Below are positions 1 to 5,889 of a DNA stretch of 6,852 nt, piece after piece. Origin of the DNA: CAYYOS01 sp964473355. Its GTDB lineage: Bacteria; Pseudomonadota; Gammaproteobacteria; Burkholderiales; REEB80. Under the pieces are notes generated by a model that searched no databases, was not told where the DNA came from, and saw nothing but the letters and a program-made list of their open reading frames with translations. Position numbers and translations under genes: made by a program. How positions within the stretch are numbered: the first letter of the stretch is position 1; every line of letters begins with the position of its first letter. Location of the stretch: positions 1-6,852 of the forward strand of contig CAYYOS010000132.1 in the NCBI GenBank assembly GCA_964473355.1, read 5' to 3'.

Positions 1-1
1 C

Positions 2-38
2 ATTGGGTTTAGCCCAATACTTTAAATTTTTTTTAGGA
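2..38 (+). promoter_or_regulatory. Hairpin, T-rich tract and RBS in the cold-shock gene leader
   Basis: A 6-bp inverted repeat, ATTGGG (2-7) and CCCAAT (13-18) around a 5-nt loop, is followed by a T-rich stretch (21-34) and then AGGA (35-38), which lies 8 nt before the cold-shock ATG and serves as its ribosome binding site. The hairpin could be the weak terminator of a gene lying left of the window, or part of the structured 5' leader that cold-shock mRNAs often have. The stem is short and only half GC, and the real leader may start outside the window, so neither reading can be settled here. Confidence 0.35.
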
Positions 39-46
39 ATATTCAA

Positions 47-253
47 ATGGCACAAGGTACTGTTAAATGGTTTAACGATTCAAAAGGTTTTGGTTTCATT
101 ACCCCGGACGACGGCGGTGAAGATTTATTTGCGCATTTTTCGGCAATTATGTCTTCCGGCTTTAAAACCCTGGTAGAGAAGCAAAAGGTTACCTTCGATA
201 TTACGACGGGGCCTAAAGGCAAACAGGCTTCAAACATTCAGCCTATCGCTTAG
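47..253 (+). CDS. CspA-family cold-shock protein
   Basis: This 68-residue protein is one complete cold-shock domain, the usual length for the family. It is a cytoplasmic five-stranded OB-fold that binds single-stranded RNA and DNA and in this family melts mRNA secondary structure. Visible signatures are the VKWFN start (6-10), the RNP1 motif KGFGFI (13-18) and the RNP2-like motif DLFAHF (26-31), which supply the aromatic nucleic-acid-binding face. The ATG is chosen because AGGA lies 8 nt upstream and the protein begins at the family's normal position. The gene is monocistronic in this window: a strong terminator follows 21 nt after the stop and the next gene converges on it. Family identity is near certain. 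Whether this copy is cold-induced or constitutive cannot be told, because its promoter is outside the window, so no csp letter is assigned. Confidence 0.97.
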   Translation: MAQGTVKWFNDSKGFGFITPDDGGEDLFAHFSAIMSSGFKTLVEKQKVTFDITTGPKGKQASNIQPIA

Positions 254-274
254 TTCTTTTATATCTTTAAAGAG

Positions 275-303
275 AATAGCCCGGATATCCGGGCTATTTT
301 TTT
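275..303 (+). terminator. Rho-independent terminator, perfect palindromic stem
   Basis: Positions 275-298 are a perfect 24-nt palindrome centred between 286 and 287. Its arms contain AATAGCCCGG and CCGGGCTATT, with ATAT at the tip, and seven consecutive T (297-303) follow on the plus strand. This is a strong intrinsic terminator for the cold-shock gene. Read on the minus strand the same stem is followed by CTCTTT, a poorer tract, so it may also end the convergent hydrolase transcript, whose stop codon lies 25 nt away. Confidence 0.93.
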
Positions 304-323
304 GGGGACCCACGGTTGCTCAG

Positions 324-1361
324 TCAATCCGCCTTAACGTTCTCTGCATGAAAAAAATCCGTAATACGATTAGGTAGCCAAGTCAATTGACCTGGAAAAG
401 GAGAAGTTAAAAATCCAGCGTGTCCACCTTCGGCAGGAAAATCTAGGGTTACAGCGGCACTGACTTCTTCTTTTGTAGGTAGGGCGCTGGCCGGGAGAAA
501 GGGATCATTGCGGGCATTAATCAAGAGCGTCGGCACCGCGATATTGCGTAGCACAGGCTTGCTGGAAGCGCGAGTCCAATAATCATCGGCGTCTTTAAAC
601 CCATGCAGCCGCGCTGTGACGAGCGTATCAAATTCGCGCAGCGTAGTAGACTGGGCCACCGCCTCGCGATTATATAAATCCGGAAACATCTCGAGCTTAG
701 CCAGGGCCTTAACTTTAAGTGAGGAGAGAAAATTACGGGTGTAGGTGGCCTGATTAAAACCGACATCGAGGGCGTTGCCAGTCGCCATTAAATCTAAGGG
801 GGCAGACACGGCAACGGCGCCGCGAATCAAACTCTTAGCCATATCCGGGCGATCTCCCAGCCACTTTAACATCGCGTTTCCCCCTAAGGAAACGCCTGCT
901 AGGTAGAGCGGCGCATCCGGGTAGTCGTGTTTTACGCGTTTTACGATGGCTTCAATTTCGTCCACGTCACCGGCATGATAAGCGCGAGGTAAGCGATTTG
1001 GCTCGCCACTCGTACCACGAAAATGCGCGACTACGCCGCGCCAACCTCGGCGCCGCAGCTCCGCCATCAGCATTAAGGCGTAGCCGCTGCGGGAACTTCC
1101 TTCCAAGCCGTGAAAAAGGATGATGATAGGTGCATCGATCTTATCGCTATCTACCCAATCAACATCGAGAAAATCGCCGTCAGCAAGCTCCCAGCGTTGG
1201 CGACGATACGTGACGTCTGCGCTAGCGCCCAATAGGACGGGATAGATGGTCTGTAGATGTCCGCCCGGAAGCCAAAAGGGCGCGCAATACGTGGAAGAAG
1301 AAGCGGCAACGGGAGTGTTCAAAAAGAGTAGCGCAGCTATGACAACGCAATAACGGAACAT
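324..1361 (-). CDS. YheT-type alpha/beta hydrolase, possibly exported
   Basis: This 345-residue protein is a serine hydrolase of the YheT/EMB8 family, a group of putative carboxylesterases with poorly known natural substrates. The family's opening motif appears as FWLPGGHLQTIYP (29-41). The oxyanion region is FHGLEGSS (83-90), the nucleophile elbow is GVSLGGN (156-162, Ser158), and the rest of the triad is Asp286 in NARNDPF and His314 in EGGHAGF. The odd part is the N-terminus: residues 1-20 (Arg3, then a run of V, I, A, L and F ending in PVAA) look like a signal peptide, whereas classical YheT proteins are cytosolic and begin close to the GHLQT motif. No Shine-Dalgarno precedes this ATG. A TTG at residue 14 (1320-1322) would give a cytosolic form but also lacks one. 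It is the last gene of the minus-strand unit, 18 nt after the cupin gene. Family is secure; export is inferred. Confidence 0.9.
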   Translation of the reverse strand: MFRYCVVIAALLFLNTPVAASSSTYCAPFWLPGGHLQTIYPVLLGASADVTYRRQRWELADGDFLDVDWVDSDKIDAPIIILFHGLEGSSRSGYALMLMAELRRRGWRGVVAHFRGTSGEPNRLPRAYHAGDVDEIEAIVKRVKHDYPDAPLYLAGVSLGGNAMLKWLGDRPDMAKSLIRGAVAVSAPLDLMATGNALDVGFNQATYTRNFLSSLKVKALAKLEMFPDLYNREAVAQSTTLREFDTLVTARLHGFKDADDYWTRASSKPVLRNIAVPTLLINARNDPFLPASALPTKEEVSAAVTLDFPAEGGHAGFLTSPFPGQLTWLPNRITDFFHAENVKAD

Positions 1362-1379
1362 AAATTTTTAGACGCGATG

Positions 1380-1832
1380 CTATCCGGCGGCACGGCCATA
1401 GCGCACAAAAATCAGCGCGCCATCTTGGGTGGTAATGGTTTTGTGACGCGTCCCCGACGGCGCCAACTGATAATCGCCAGGCGTGGCATGAATGTCACCT
1501 AACGTGGCATCGCCTTCTAACAAAAGACATTCTTCCTCGCCTTCATGGTCATGTGCAGGCAATGCCGCGCCGGGGGCTAAGCGCACTAGAAAAGAATGCG
1601 CGGTGGCAGAGCGATGTAAAAGCTTGGTGGATACGCCAGGCGCTATCGTCACCCAAACGCCCTCCTGATGACGGACCGTGACTAAAGTTGGCTTTTGCTG
1701 CACGCTGTTTAAAATCCGCGCACGGAGATTTAACGCGCGCTCCGGGCTGAGGCTCTGTGGTTCAATGGCTTCTAACAGCGTATGGACCAAACCTTCGGTT
1801 AATGGATTAGAGGTGTTCTGTTTATCGCTCAT
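1380..1832 (-). CDS. ChrR-type cupin protein, putative partner of the ECF sigma factor
   Basis: This 150-residue protein has a C-terminal cupin domain (about 55-148) of the ChrR type. The first cupin motif holds His94 and His96 in PAHDHEGEE with acidic residues 99-101 and Gly107. The second contains Pro125, Gly127 and His130. These residues normally bind a metal. ChrR proteins are anti-sigma factors that hold an ECF sigma factor until singlet oxygen or organic peroxide is sensed. Here the N-terminal 50 residues show no H-x3-C-x2-C zinc site, and the only cysteine is Cys102, so the classical anti-sigma domain is missing or replaced by the helical segment at about 11-45. The start overlaps the sigma factor stop by 11 nt and has no clear Shine-Dalgarno, which points to translational coupling and a joint function. 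It may be a divergent anti-sigma factor, a cupin-only sensor, or a metabolic cupin. The fold is secure; the regulatory role is inferred from the neighbour. Confidence 0.82.
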   Translation of the reverse strand: MSDKQNTSNPLTEGLVHTLLEAIEPQSLSPERALNLRARILNSVQQKPTLVTVRHQEGVWVTIAPGVSTKLLHRSATAHSFLVRLAPGAALPAHDHEGEEECLLLEGDATLGDIHATPGDYQLAPSGTRHKTITTQDGALIFVRYGRAAG

Positions 1833-2442
1833 AGTCTATATCTGTCATTGCCCGCTCTAAGTGTTTTAGTGCTTTCCGTAAATGTGTTTTAACAGTCCCC
1901 AAAGGCATAGCCACGTGTTGCGCGATCTCTGCATGCGTATAGCCTTTAAAAAAGGCCAAGGCTATCATTTGCCGCTGCACCGCATCCAAAGCTTGCAATG
2001 CTTTGTGAATCTCGCTGTTCCGATTCAGGGCCGACAATAGGTTAAGCGGATCGTCGGCGGTATTCTCATTTGATCGCAACAATTCAGGATCCGCATGGCT
2101 TTCCGCCTTGTCTGCTCGGCGCAGCGCGTCAAGCGCGCGGCTGCGGCAAATAGTTAGGAGCCACGCAATGGGCGTGCCACGCCCGGGGTCGTAGCGCGCT
2201 GCCTCTTGCCACGCCTGTAAATAAACCTCTGCGGCCACATCTTCAGCAGTTGCCGCGCTACGCGTAATCCGCAAGGCCAGCCCATATACCCGGCTAACCG
2301 TCGCGTCATACACGGCACCCAGAGCCGCCGAGTCGCCGCCTGCCATAGCCGCAAGCTGTTCGGCTAGGTGTACTGAATTTAAGTCCTCCGTATTGGAGGA
2401 CGATGCTGCTGCTCGCGGGGCATCCATAGTCATGCCGGGCAT
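1822..2442 (-). CDS. ECF-type RNA polymerase sigma factor (sigma-70 family)
   Basis: From the ATG chosen here the protein has 206 residues, a usual ECF length. Region 2 spans about 41-112 and includes RVYGLALRI, the AEDVAAEVYLQAWQ core-binding/-10 segment and the GTPIAWLLTICRSRALDALRR stretch around 89-109. Region 4 spans about 143-197 with a helix-turn-helix at YTHAEIAQHVAMPLGTVKTH (168-187) for the -35 element. Regions 1 and 3 are absent, as in the ECF class. The reading frame stays open further upstream to a TTG at 2521-2523, but that extension has no family resemblance. The ATG at 2440-2442 has AAGGGA 9 nt upstream and is preferred; ATGs at 2431-2433 and 2425-2427 are alternatives. It heads a unit with the ChrR-type cupin (11-nt overlap) and a hydrolase, so it is probably controlled by the cupin protein and may regulate its own unit and the divergent gene. 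The ECF class is secure; the subgroup resembles RpoE/SigK types but is not assigned. Confidence 0.93.
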   Translation of the reverse strand: MPGMTMDAPRAAASSSNTEDLNSVHLAEQLAAMAGGDSAALGAVYDATVSRVYGLALRITRSAATAEDVAAEVYLQAWQEAARYDPGRGTPIAWLLTICRSRALDALRRADKAESHADPELLRSNENTADDPLNLLSALNRNSEIHKALQALDAVQRQMIALAFFKGYTHAEIAQHVAMPLGTVKTHLRKALKHLERAMTDIDYER

Positions 2443-2449
2443 TATAGCA
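2441..2449 (-). promoter_or_regulatory. Extended -10 promoter element at the sigma factor start
   Basis: The minus strand reads TGCTATAAT: a perfect TATAAT hexamer (2446 down to 2441) preceded by the TGn of an extended -10 element. No good -35 hexamer lies 16-18 nt upstream, which extended -10 promoters can tolerate. It overlaps the chosen ATG (2440-2442), so a transcript made from it would start near 2434 and could only be translated from the ATG at 2431-2433 or 2425-2427. It could be a true housekeeping promoter giving a leaderless message, or a chance match inside a translated leader. Confidence 0.35.
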
Positions 2450-2451
2450 AA

Positions 2452-2457
2452 TCCCTT
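2452..2457 (-). promoter_or_regulatory. Ribosome binding site that sets the sigma factor start
   Basis: AAGGGA on the minus strand lies 9 nt before the ATG at 2440-2442. It is the best ribosome binding site near the beginning of this gene and supports that start over the upstream TTG and the two ATGs that follow. Confidence 0.55.
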
Positions 2458-2505
2458 AACCTGGTTAGCGCCGCCGCTTAACACTAATACGCGAGTTTCG
2501 GACTC

Positions 2506-2523
2506 TTGGATGTGGGCATCCAA
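2506..2523. repeat. Perfect 7-bp inverted repeat in the divergent control region
   Basis: TTGGATG (2506-2512) and CATCCAA (2517-2523) form a perfect inverted repeat around the 4-nt spacer TGGG. It sits between the minus-strand sigma gene and the plus-strand oxygenase-like gene, immediately next to the candidate -35 box of the latter (2524-2529), where a repressor or activator dimer could act on both directions. Because its ends read TTG on both strands, it also creates spurious alternative starts for both flanking reading frames. No regulator can be named. Confidence 0.5.
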
Positions 2524-2552
2524 TTTTCAATACGTTGCGTATATGGTTTAAT
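2524..2552 (+). promoter_or_regulatory. Candidate promoter of the MpaB/DUF2236 gene
   Basis: TTTTCA (2524-2529, 4 of 6 matches to the -35 consensus) is separated by 17 nt from TTTAAT (2547-2552, 5 of 6 matches to the -10 consensus), and TG at 2544-2545 supplies an extended -10 element. Transcription would begin near 2559, about 58 nt before the chosen ATG. The TTG start at 2506 would lie upstream of this transcript, which is another reason to prefer the ATG at 2617. Confidence 0.4.
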
Positions 2553-2616
2553 AAAAAAACGATTTGCCATCCATGAGAATTACTATGTACGGGGACGCCC
2601 AACCGCGAAATACCGG

Positions 2617-3471
2617 ATGAACCCGCCCAGACAGAAAGACGCGCTCGACCCCGAGCGTGAACACCAGCTCATCGTTCATCGACTGGTGTGCTATGACTTT
2701 CCCTTCGACATCACGCGCTCGCTGGAGTTTGCCTTGTTCCGCACTTACTGCGTGCCGAGCATTTCCGGGCTACTCGATCGCACCGGTGAGTTTGCGAGAT
2801 GCCCGCAAAAGCGCTATGACGATACCGACCTCATTATTAGTGAAATGCTGGAATGGGGTTACGACAGCGAACGCGGAGCCGCGGCGTTGCAGCGTATGAA
2901 TGCTATCCATGGTCATTTCGCCATCAGCAACAACGATTTTCTCTACGTGCTATCTACTTTCATATTCGAACCGATACGCTGGGTAGACCGCTTTGGCTGG
3001 CGACCAATGACGCAACAGGAAAAGCTGGGCTTATTTTACTTTTGGCGGGCTGTTGGGGAACGCATGGGCATACAAGCGATTCCGCCCCGTTATGAGGAGT
3101 TAGAGCAGTTTAATATAGCGTTCGAGTCGAAGTACTTTGCTTATATGGACAGCAATCAGCGAGTAGGCATTGCCACACGCGACTTATTCGCAAGCTGGTT
3201 TCCACGGAGGTTCAGTCCAGTCGTGAGACAGGCAATTTATGCGTTACTCGACGACAGAACGCGTCGTGCGTTTGGCTTTCCGCGCGCTAATCGATTCGCG
3301 AGTCTTGCGCTACACAGTGCACTTAAATTCAGAGCCAAACTTCTCCGGTGGATACCAAAACGCAAAAGGCCGCGTCTGAGAACCGCAATGCGCCACCGCA
3401 GTTATCCCACCGGCCATCCTCTGCAAGCGCTGGGACCCCAGTGGTTTTTAAAAAAACAGGCTAAAAAATAA
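2617..3471 (+). CDS. MpaB/latex-clearing-like oxygenase family protein (DUF2236)
   Basis: This 284-residue protein matches the DUF2236 family, which includes fungal MpaB and bacterial latex-clearing protein Lcp, a b-type haem dioxygenase that cleaves isoprenoid double bonds. Conserved blocks are LDPEREHQLIV (10-20), YDFPFDITRSLEFALFRTY (26-44), the TGEF segment (56-59), KRYDDT (65-70), RMNAIHGHF (93-101), NNDFLYVLSTF (105-115), EPIRW (118-122) and FGWRP (126-130). Arg66, Thr70 and His98 have about the spacing of the Arg, Thr and haem-ligand His of Lcp, so haem binding is plausible. There is no signal peptide or clear membrane helix; the last 45 residues are strongly basic. The ATG at 2617 lies just before the conserved region but has no obvious Shine-Dalgarno; an in-frame TTG at 2506 would add 37 residues that do not look like the family. 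It is divergent from the ECF sigma gene and may belong to its regulon. Substrate is unknown. Confidence 0.85.
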   Translation: MNPPRQKDALDPEREHQLIVHRLVCYDFPFDITRSLEFALFRTYCVPSISGLLDRTGEFARCPQKRYDDTDLIISEMLEWGYDSERGAAALQRMNAIHGHFAISNNDFLYVLSTFIFEPIRWVDRFGWRPMTQQEKLGLFYFWRAVGERMGIQAIPPRYEELEQFNIAFESKYFAYMDSNQRVGIATRDLFASWFPRRFSPVVRQAIYALLDDRTRRAFGFPRANRFASLALHSALKFRAKLLRWIPKRKRPRLRTAMRHRSYPTGHPLQALGPQWFLKKQAKK

Positions 3472-3694
3472 CGCGCATATACCGAAATTTGCGCAGCACC
3501 CTGCAATCTTTATGTGCATATCTATTGCCGAATCCTGCTTCCACGTATAGATCTGACCGCTTGGCCGCATCTACTGCTAATTAAACCTGGATTGCGGAAC
3601 ATTCGTATCGTCCAGGATGTCCCTAAATGGTGTATCTCTAAGAACTAGGTAGCAAACGCTGAAGAATGTCGCAAGAAAACCACAGGTACCGGCT
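3472..3694. other. Intergenic gap before the ligase operon, no gene recognised
   Basis: This 223-nt stretch separates the oxygenase-like gene from the peptidase gene. I see no GC-rich stem with a T-run, so no intrinsic terminator, and no convincing -35/-10 pair. The best pair, TTGCGC (3489-3494) with TATGTG (3511-3516) at 16 nt, is weak. A loose 6-bp repeat CCTGGA/TCCAGG (3586-3591 and 3611-3616) could form a hairpin. Reading frames of 11-13 codons start at 3512, 3617 and 3666 without good ribosome binding sites; the last runs across the peptidase start. The operon promoter is presumably here or further upstream. Confidence 0.5.
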
Positions 3695-4423
3695 ATGCTT
3701 CCGTTGACCCTGCGCTTGCCCGTCGAAATTATGCCGCAGCCTGACGAGTTGACATGCGGCCCTACTTGCCTCCATGCCATTTATCAATATTGGGGCGAGA
3801 CGGAACCCTTAGCACAAGTTATTTCTCGTACGCAGCGTTGGGATGGGGGAGGGACCTTGGCGGTTTTTCTCGCCTGCGATGCGTTGCGTAAAGGCTATCA
3901 AGCCACGATCTATACCTACAATCTAATGATGTTTGATCCCACTTGGTTTAAAAAGCCGGGAACCAATATCGCGGAGCGCTTACGTCGCCAGAGTGAGTTT
4001 AAACAGGACTCTCGCATTGATCTTGCCACCGAGGCATACCTTGAATTTCTTAATCTAGGCGGCGCCCTACGCTTTTTAAATCTGTCGCGCTATTTGATAC
4101 GAGGAATTTTGCGGCGCAAATTGCCTATTCTCACGGGTTTAAGTTCCACCTACTTATATCAAGTAGCGCGCGAATTCGGACCGGAAGATGTGCCGGATGA
4201 CGTTCGCGGCGTGCCCGCGGGTCACTTCGTAATTATTGCCGGATACAATCGCCCGGATCGAACGGTTCTGGTCGCCGACCCTTACAGTCCAAATCCCTAT
4301 AGCCACGATCCTAATCTTTATTGGATAAATGTAGAACGCGTGGTGGCTTCCATTCTTTTAGGCATTGTTACACATGATGCAAATTTGCTCATCATTCATC
4401 CCAGACGAAAAAAATTAAAATGA
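3695..4423 (+). CDS. Stand-alone C39-like cysteine peptidase of the RimK/GCS2 cluster
   Basis: This 242-residue protein has the papain-like C39 fold without ABC-transporter or membrane domains. The N-terminal motif MPQPDELTCGPTCLHAIY (13-30) gives the oxyanion-hole Gln15 and catalytic Cys21. The distal half holds GHFVIIAGYN (176-185) with His177 and VLVADPY (191-197) with Asp195, completing a Cys-His-Asp triad. Blocks such as GGGTLAVFLA (51-60), ATIYTYNLMMFDPTWF (70-85) and LPILTGLSSTYLY (143-155) are typical of the peptidases encoded next to RimK-type ligases rather than of bacteriocin-exporter C39 domains. No signal peptide is seen, so it should act in the cytoplasm. The ATG has AGG 8 nt upstream (3684-3686). 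Its stop overlaps the next gene by ATGA, implying coupled translation. It may trim, hydrolyse or transpeptidate the product of the two ligases downstream; a peptidase acting on a protein target is the alternative. Family is confident, role inferred. Confidence 0.88.
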   Translation: MLPLTLRLPVEIMPQPDELTCGPTCLHAIYQYWGETEPLAQVISRTQRWDGGGTLAVFLACDALRKGYQATIYTYNLMMFDPTWFKKPGTNIAERLRRQSEFKQDSRIDLATEAYLEFLNLGGALRFLNLSRYLIRGILRRKLPILTGLSSTYLYQVAREFGPEDVPDDVRGVPAGHFVIIAGYNRPDRTVLVADPYSPNPYSHDPNLYWINVERVVASILLGIVTHDANLLIIHPRRKKLK

Positions 4424-5889
4424 GCATAGGTATTATTGTTAACGACGAGCGCCAGTGGCCCTTTAAAATTTCGGGTGTTAACGTTATTTCCGCAAAAAAG
4501 TATCTCACCGATTCGAGTTTTAGCAACGATCAATCGACAAAGATATTTAATTTATGTAACTCCTACCGCTATCAAAGTCTAGGTTATTACGTTTCCTTGC
4601 TTGCCGAAGCAAGAGGGCATAAACCCATCCCTCGGGCCCGAACCCTTGAAGATTTGCAATCTCTCAATTTGGTCCGGCTATTGACGGAAGATTTGGATGA
4701 GCTCATCCAAAGTACACTCGCTGATGTGAAGGAGGACGCTTATGAGTCCTTTGTCTATTTCGGCCAATTTTATGCGCGTCCTGAGCATATCTTAGGCGGT
4801 CAATTTTTCAATCTCCTCAAAGCACCTTTGCTGCGCGTGCGATTCACGCGTAGGGAGGGAAACTGGCATATCGAAGCGGCCCAGGCGGTGGCGGCGGATG
4901 ATTGTCCGCAGACGCACCGCTCTTATATTATTCAGGCCGCCGCAAATTATTTGTTAGGGACTTCAAACCGCGGCGCTAAATCTTTGAGCCAGGGCTATGA
5001 CATCGGTATTTTACACGATCCGCATGCAAAGCAGTGTCCGTCCAACTCGGAAGCCTTAAAAAAGTTTGCGGAGGCAGCGGAAGTGCTAGGTATGCATGTT
5101 GACTTTATAACTCATGCCGACTATGGACGGCTATCCCAGTTCGATGCACTTTTTATCCGCGACACGACCCGAGTGAACCATTACACTTACCGGTTCGCCA
5201 GACAAGCCGCGGCGGAGAATTTGGTGGTCATAGACGATCCCGATTCGATTTTAAAGTGCAGCAATAAAGTTTATCTGGCGGAACTGCTTACTAAGCACAA
5301 CATAGCAACACCCCAAACTTTGGTGGTCTATCACGACAATATCGACCAAATCGTGCCTACCCTGGGCTTACCTTGTATTCTTAAACAACCGGACAGCGCC
5401 TTTTCTGCCGGGGTCCTAAAGCTTGAAACAGAAGCTGCCGTACTCCAGGCGGCGCGTGAGTTGCTGCAGCATTCTGAGCTGATTATTGCACAAGAATACT
5501 TGCCTACCGAATTCGATTGGCGCGTGGCAATTTTGGATGGGCGACCGTTGTTTGTTTGTAAGTATTTCATGGCTCCCGGCCATTGGCAGGTAATTAAGCG
5601 CGAAAGTTCTGGTGAGCTTTTCGAAGGAAAAGTCGCGACATTATCGGTCGGCGAAGCCCCCGACGAAGTTATAGAGCTCGCATTGCGCGCCGCCAAGTGT
5701 ATCGGCGATGGACTATACGGGGTGGATCTAAAGCAAACGGAGGACCGCTGCTATGTGATTGAGGTCAACGATAATCCGAATATCGATGCCGGAAACGAAG
5801 ACCGCATTTTAAAGGACGCACTCTACCGTGAAGTGATGAGCGTCTTTTTAAAACGCATCGCAGCACGTAAGCAGGGCGCGGTGCGATGA
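4420..5889 (+). CDS. RimK-type ATP-grasp ligase with RLAN-like N-terminal domain
   Basis: This 489-residue protein combines an N-terminal RLAN-type domain (about 1-165; SYRYQSLGYYVSLLAEARGH at 48-67 is characteristic) with a C-terminal ATP-grasp ligase of the RimK superfamily (about 193-480). ATP-grasp features are the pre-ATP-grasp strand YDIGILHDP (193-201), FDALFIRDTT (241-250), the substrate/ATP lysine in CILKQPDSAFSAGV (319-332), AQEYLPTEFDWRV (357-369), GVDLK (434-438) and the metal-binding strand VIEVNDNPNID (446-456) with Glu448, Asn450 and Asn452. All key residues are present, so it should be active: such enzymes activate a carboxylate as acyl phosphate and join it to an amine. RimK itself adds glutamates to ribosomal protein S6, but it is much shorter and lacks the RLAN domain, so the rimK symbol is not used. 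It overlaps both neighbours by 4 nt. No Shine-Dalgarno precedes its ATG, so translation likely depends on the peptidase gene. Substrate unknown. Confidence 0.92.
   Translation: MSIGIIVNDERQWPFKISGVNVISAKKYLTDSSFSNDQSTKIFNLCNSYRYQSLGYYVSLLAEARGHKPIPRARTLEDLQSLNLVRLLTEDLDELIQSTLADVKEDAYESFVYFGQFYARPEHILGGQFFNLLKAPLLRVRFTRREGNWHIEAAQAVAADDCPQTHRSYIIQAAANYLLGTSNRGAKSLSQGYDIGILHDPHAKQCPSNSEALKKFAEAAEVLGMHVDFITHADYGRLSQFDALFIRDTTRVNHYTYRFARQAAAENLVVIDDPDSILKCSNKVYLAELLTKHNIATPQTLVVYHDNIDQIVPTLGLPCILKQPDSAFSAGVLKLETEAAVLQAARELLQHSELIIAQEYLPTEFDWRVAILDGRPLFVCKYFMAPGHWQVIKRESSGELFEGKVATLSVGEAPDEVIELALRAAKCIGDGLYGVDLKQTEDRCYVIEVNDNPNIDAGNEDRILKDALYREVMSVFLKRIAARKQGAVR

Noticed and set aside
2443..2523. 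N-terminal extension of the sigma factor to a TTG at 2521-2523
   Set aside because: The 27 extra residues show no ECF-family similarity, the TTG lies inside an inverted repeat, and a better start with AAGGGA exists at 2440-2442.
2506..2616. N-terminal extension of the oxygenase-like protein to a TTG at 2506
   Set aside because: The extra 37 residues do not look like the family, would place the start upstream of the likely promoter, and overlap the divergent control region.
3429..3450. Small stem CTGG-GACC-CCAG followed by TTTTT near the end of the oxygenase-like gene, as a terminator
   Set aside because: The stem is only 4-5 bp and lies inside the coding region, before the stop codon at 3469-3471.
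3512..3707. Short reading frames in the gap (3512-3550, 3617-3652, 3666-3707) as a precursor peptide or leader peptide for the ligase operon
   Set aside because: They are 11-13 codons long and have no properly spaced ribosome binding site. The one at 3666 overlaps the peptidase start and could be a leader, but nothing in the sequence supports translation.
3695..4423. C39 peptidase as part of a bacteriocin double-glycine export system
   Set aside because: There is no ABC-transporter or membrane domain and no double-glycine leader peptide nearby; the sequence blocks fit the peptidases found beside RimK-type ligases.
4420..5889. Calling the ATP-grasp protein ribosomal RimK
   Set aside because: It is much longer than ribosomal RimK because of an added N-terminal domain, and it sits in an operon with a peptidase and a second ligase rather than alone.
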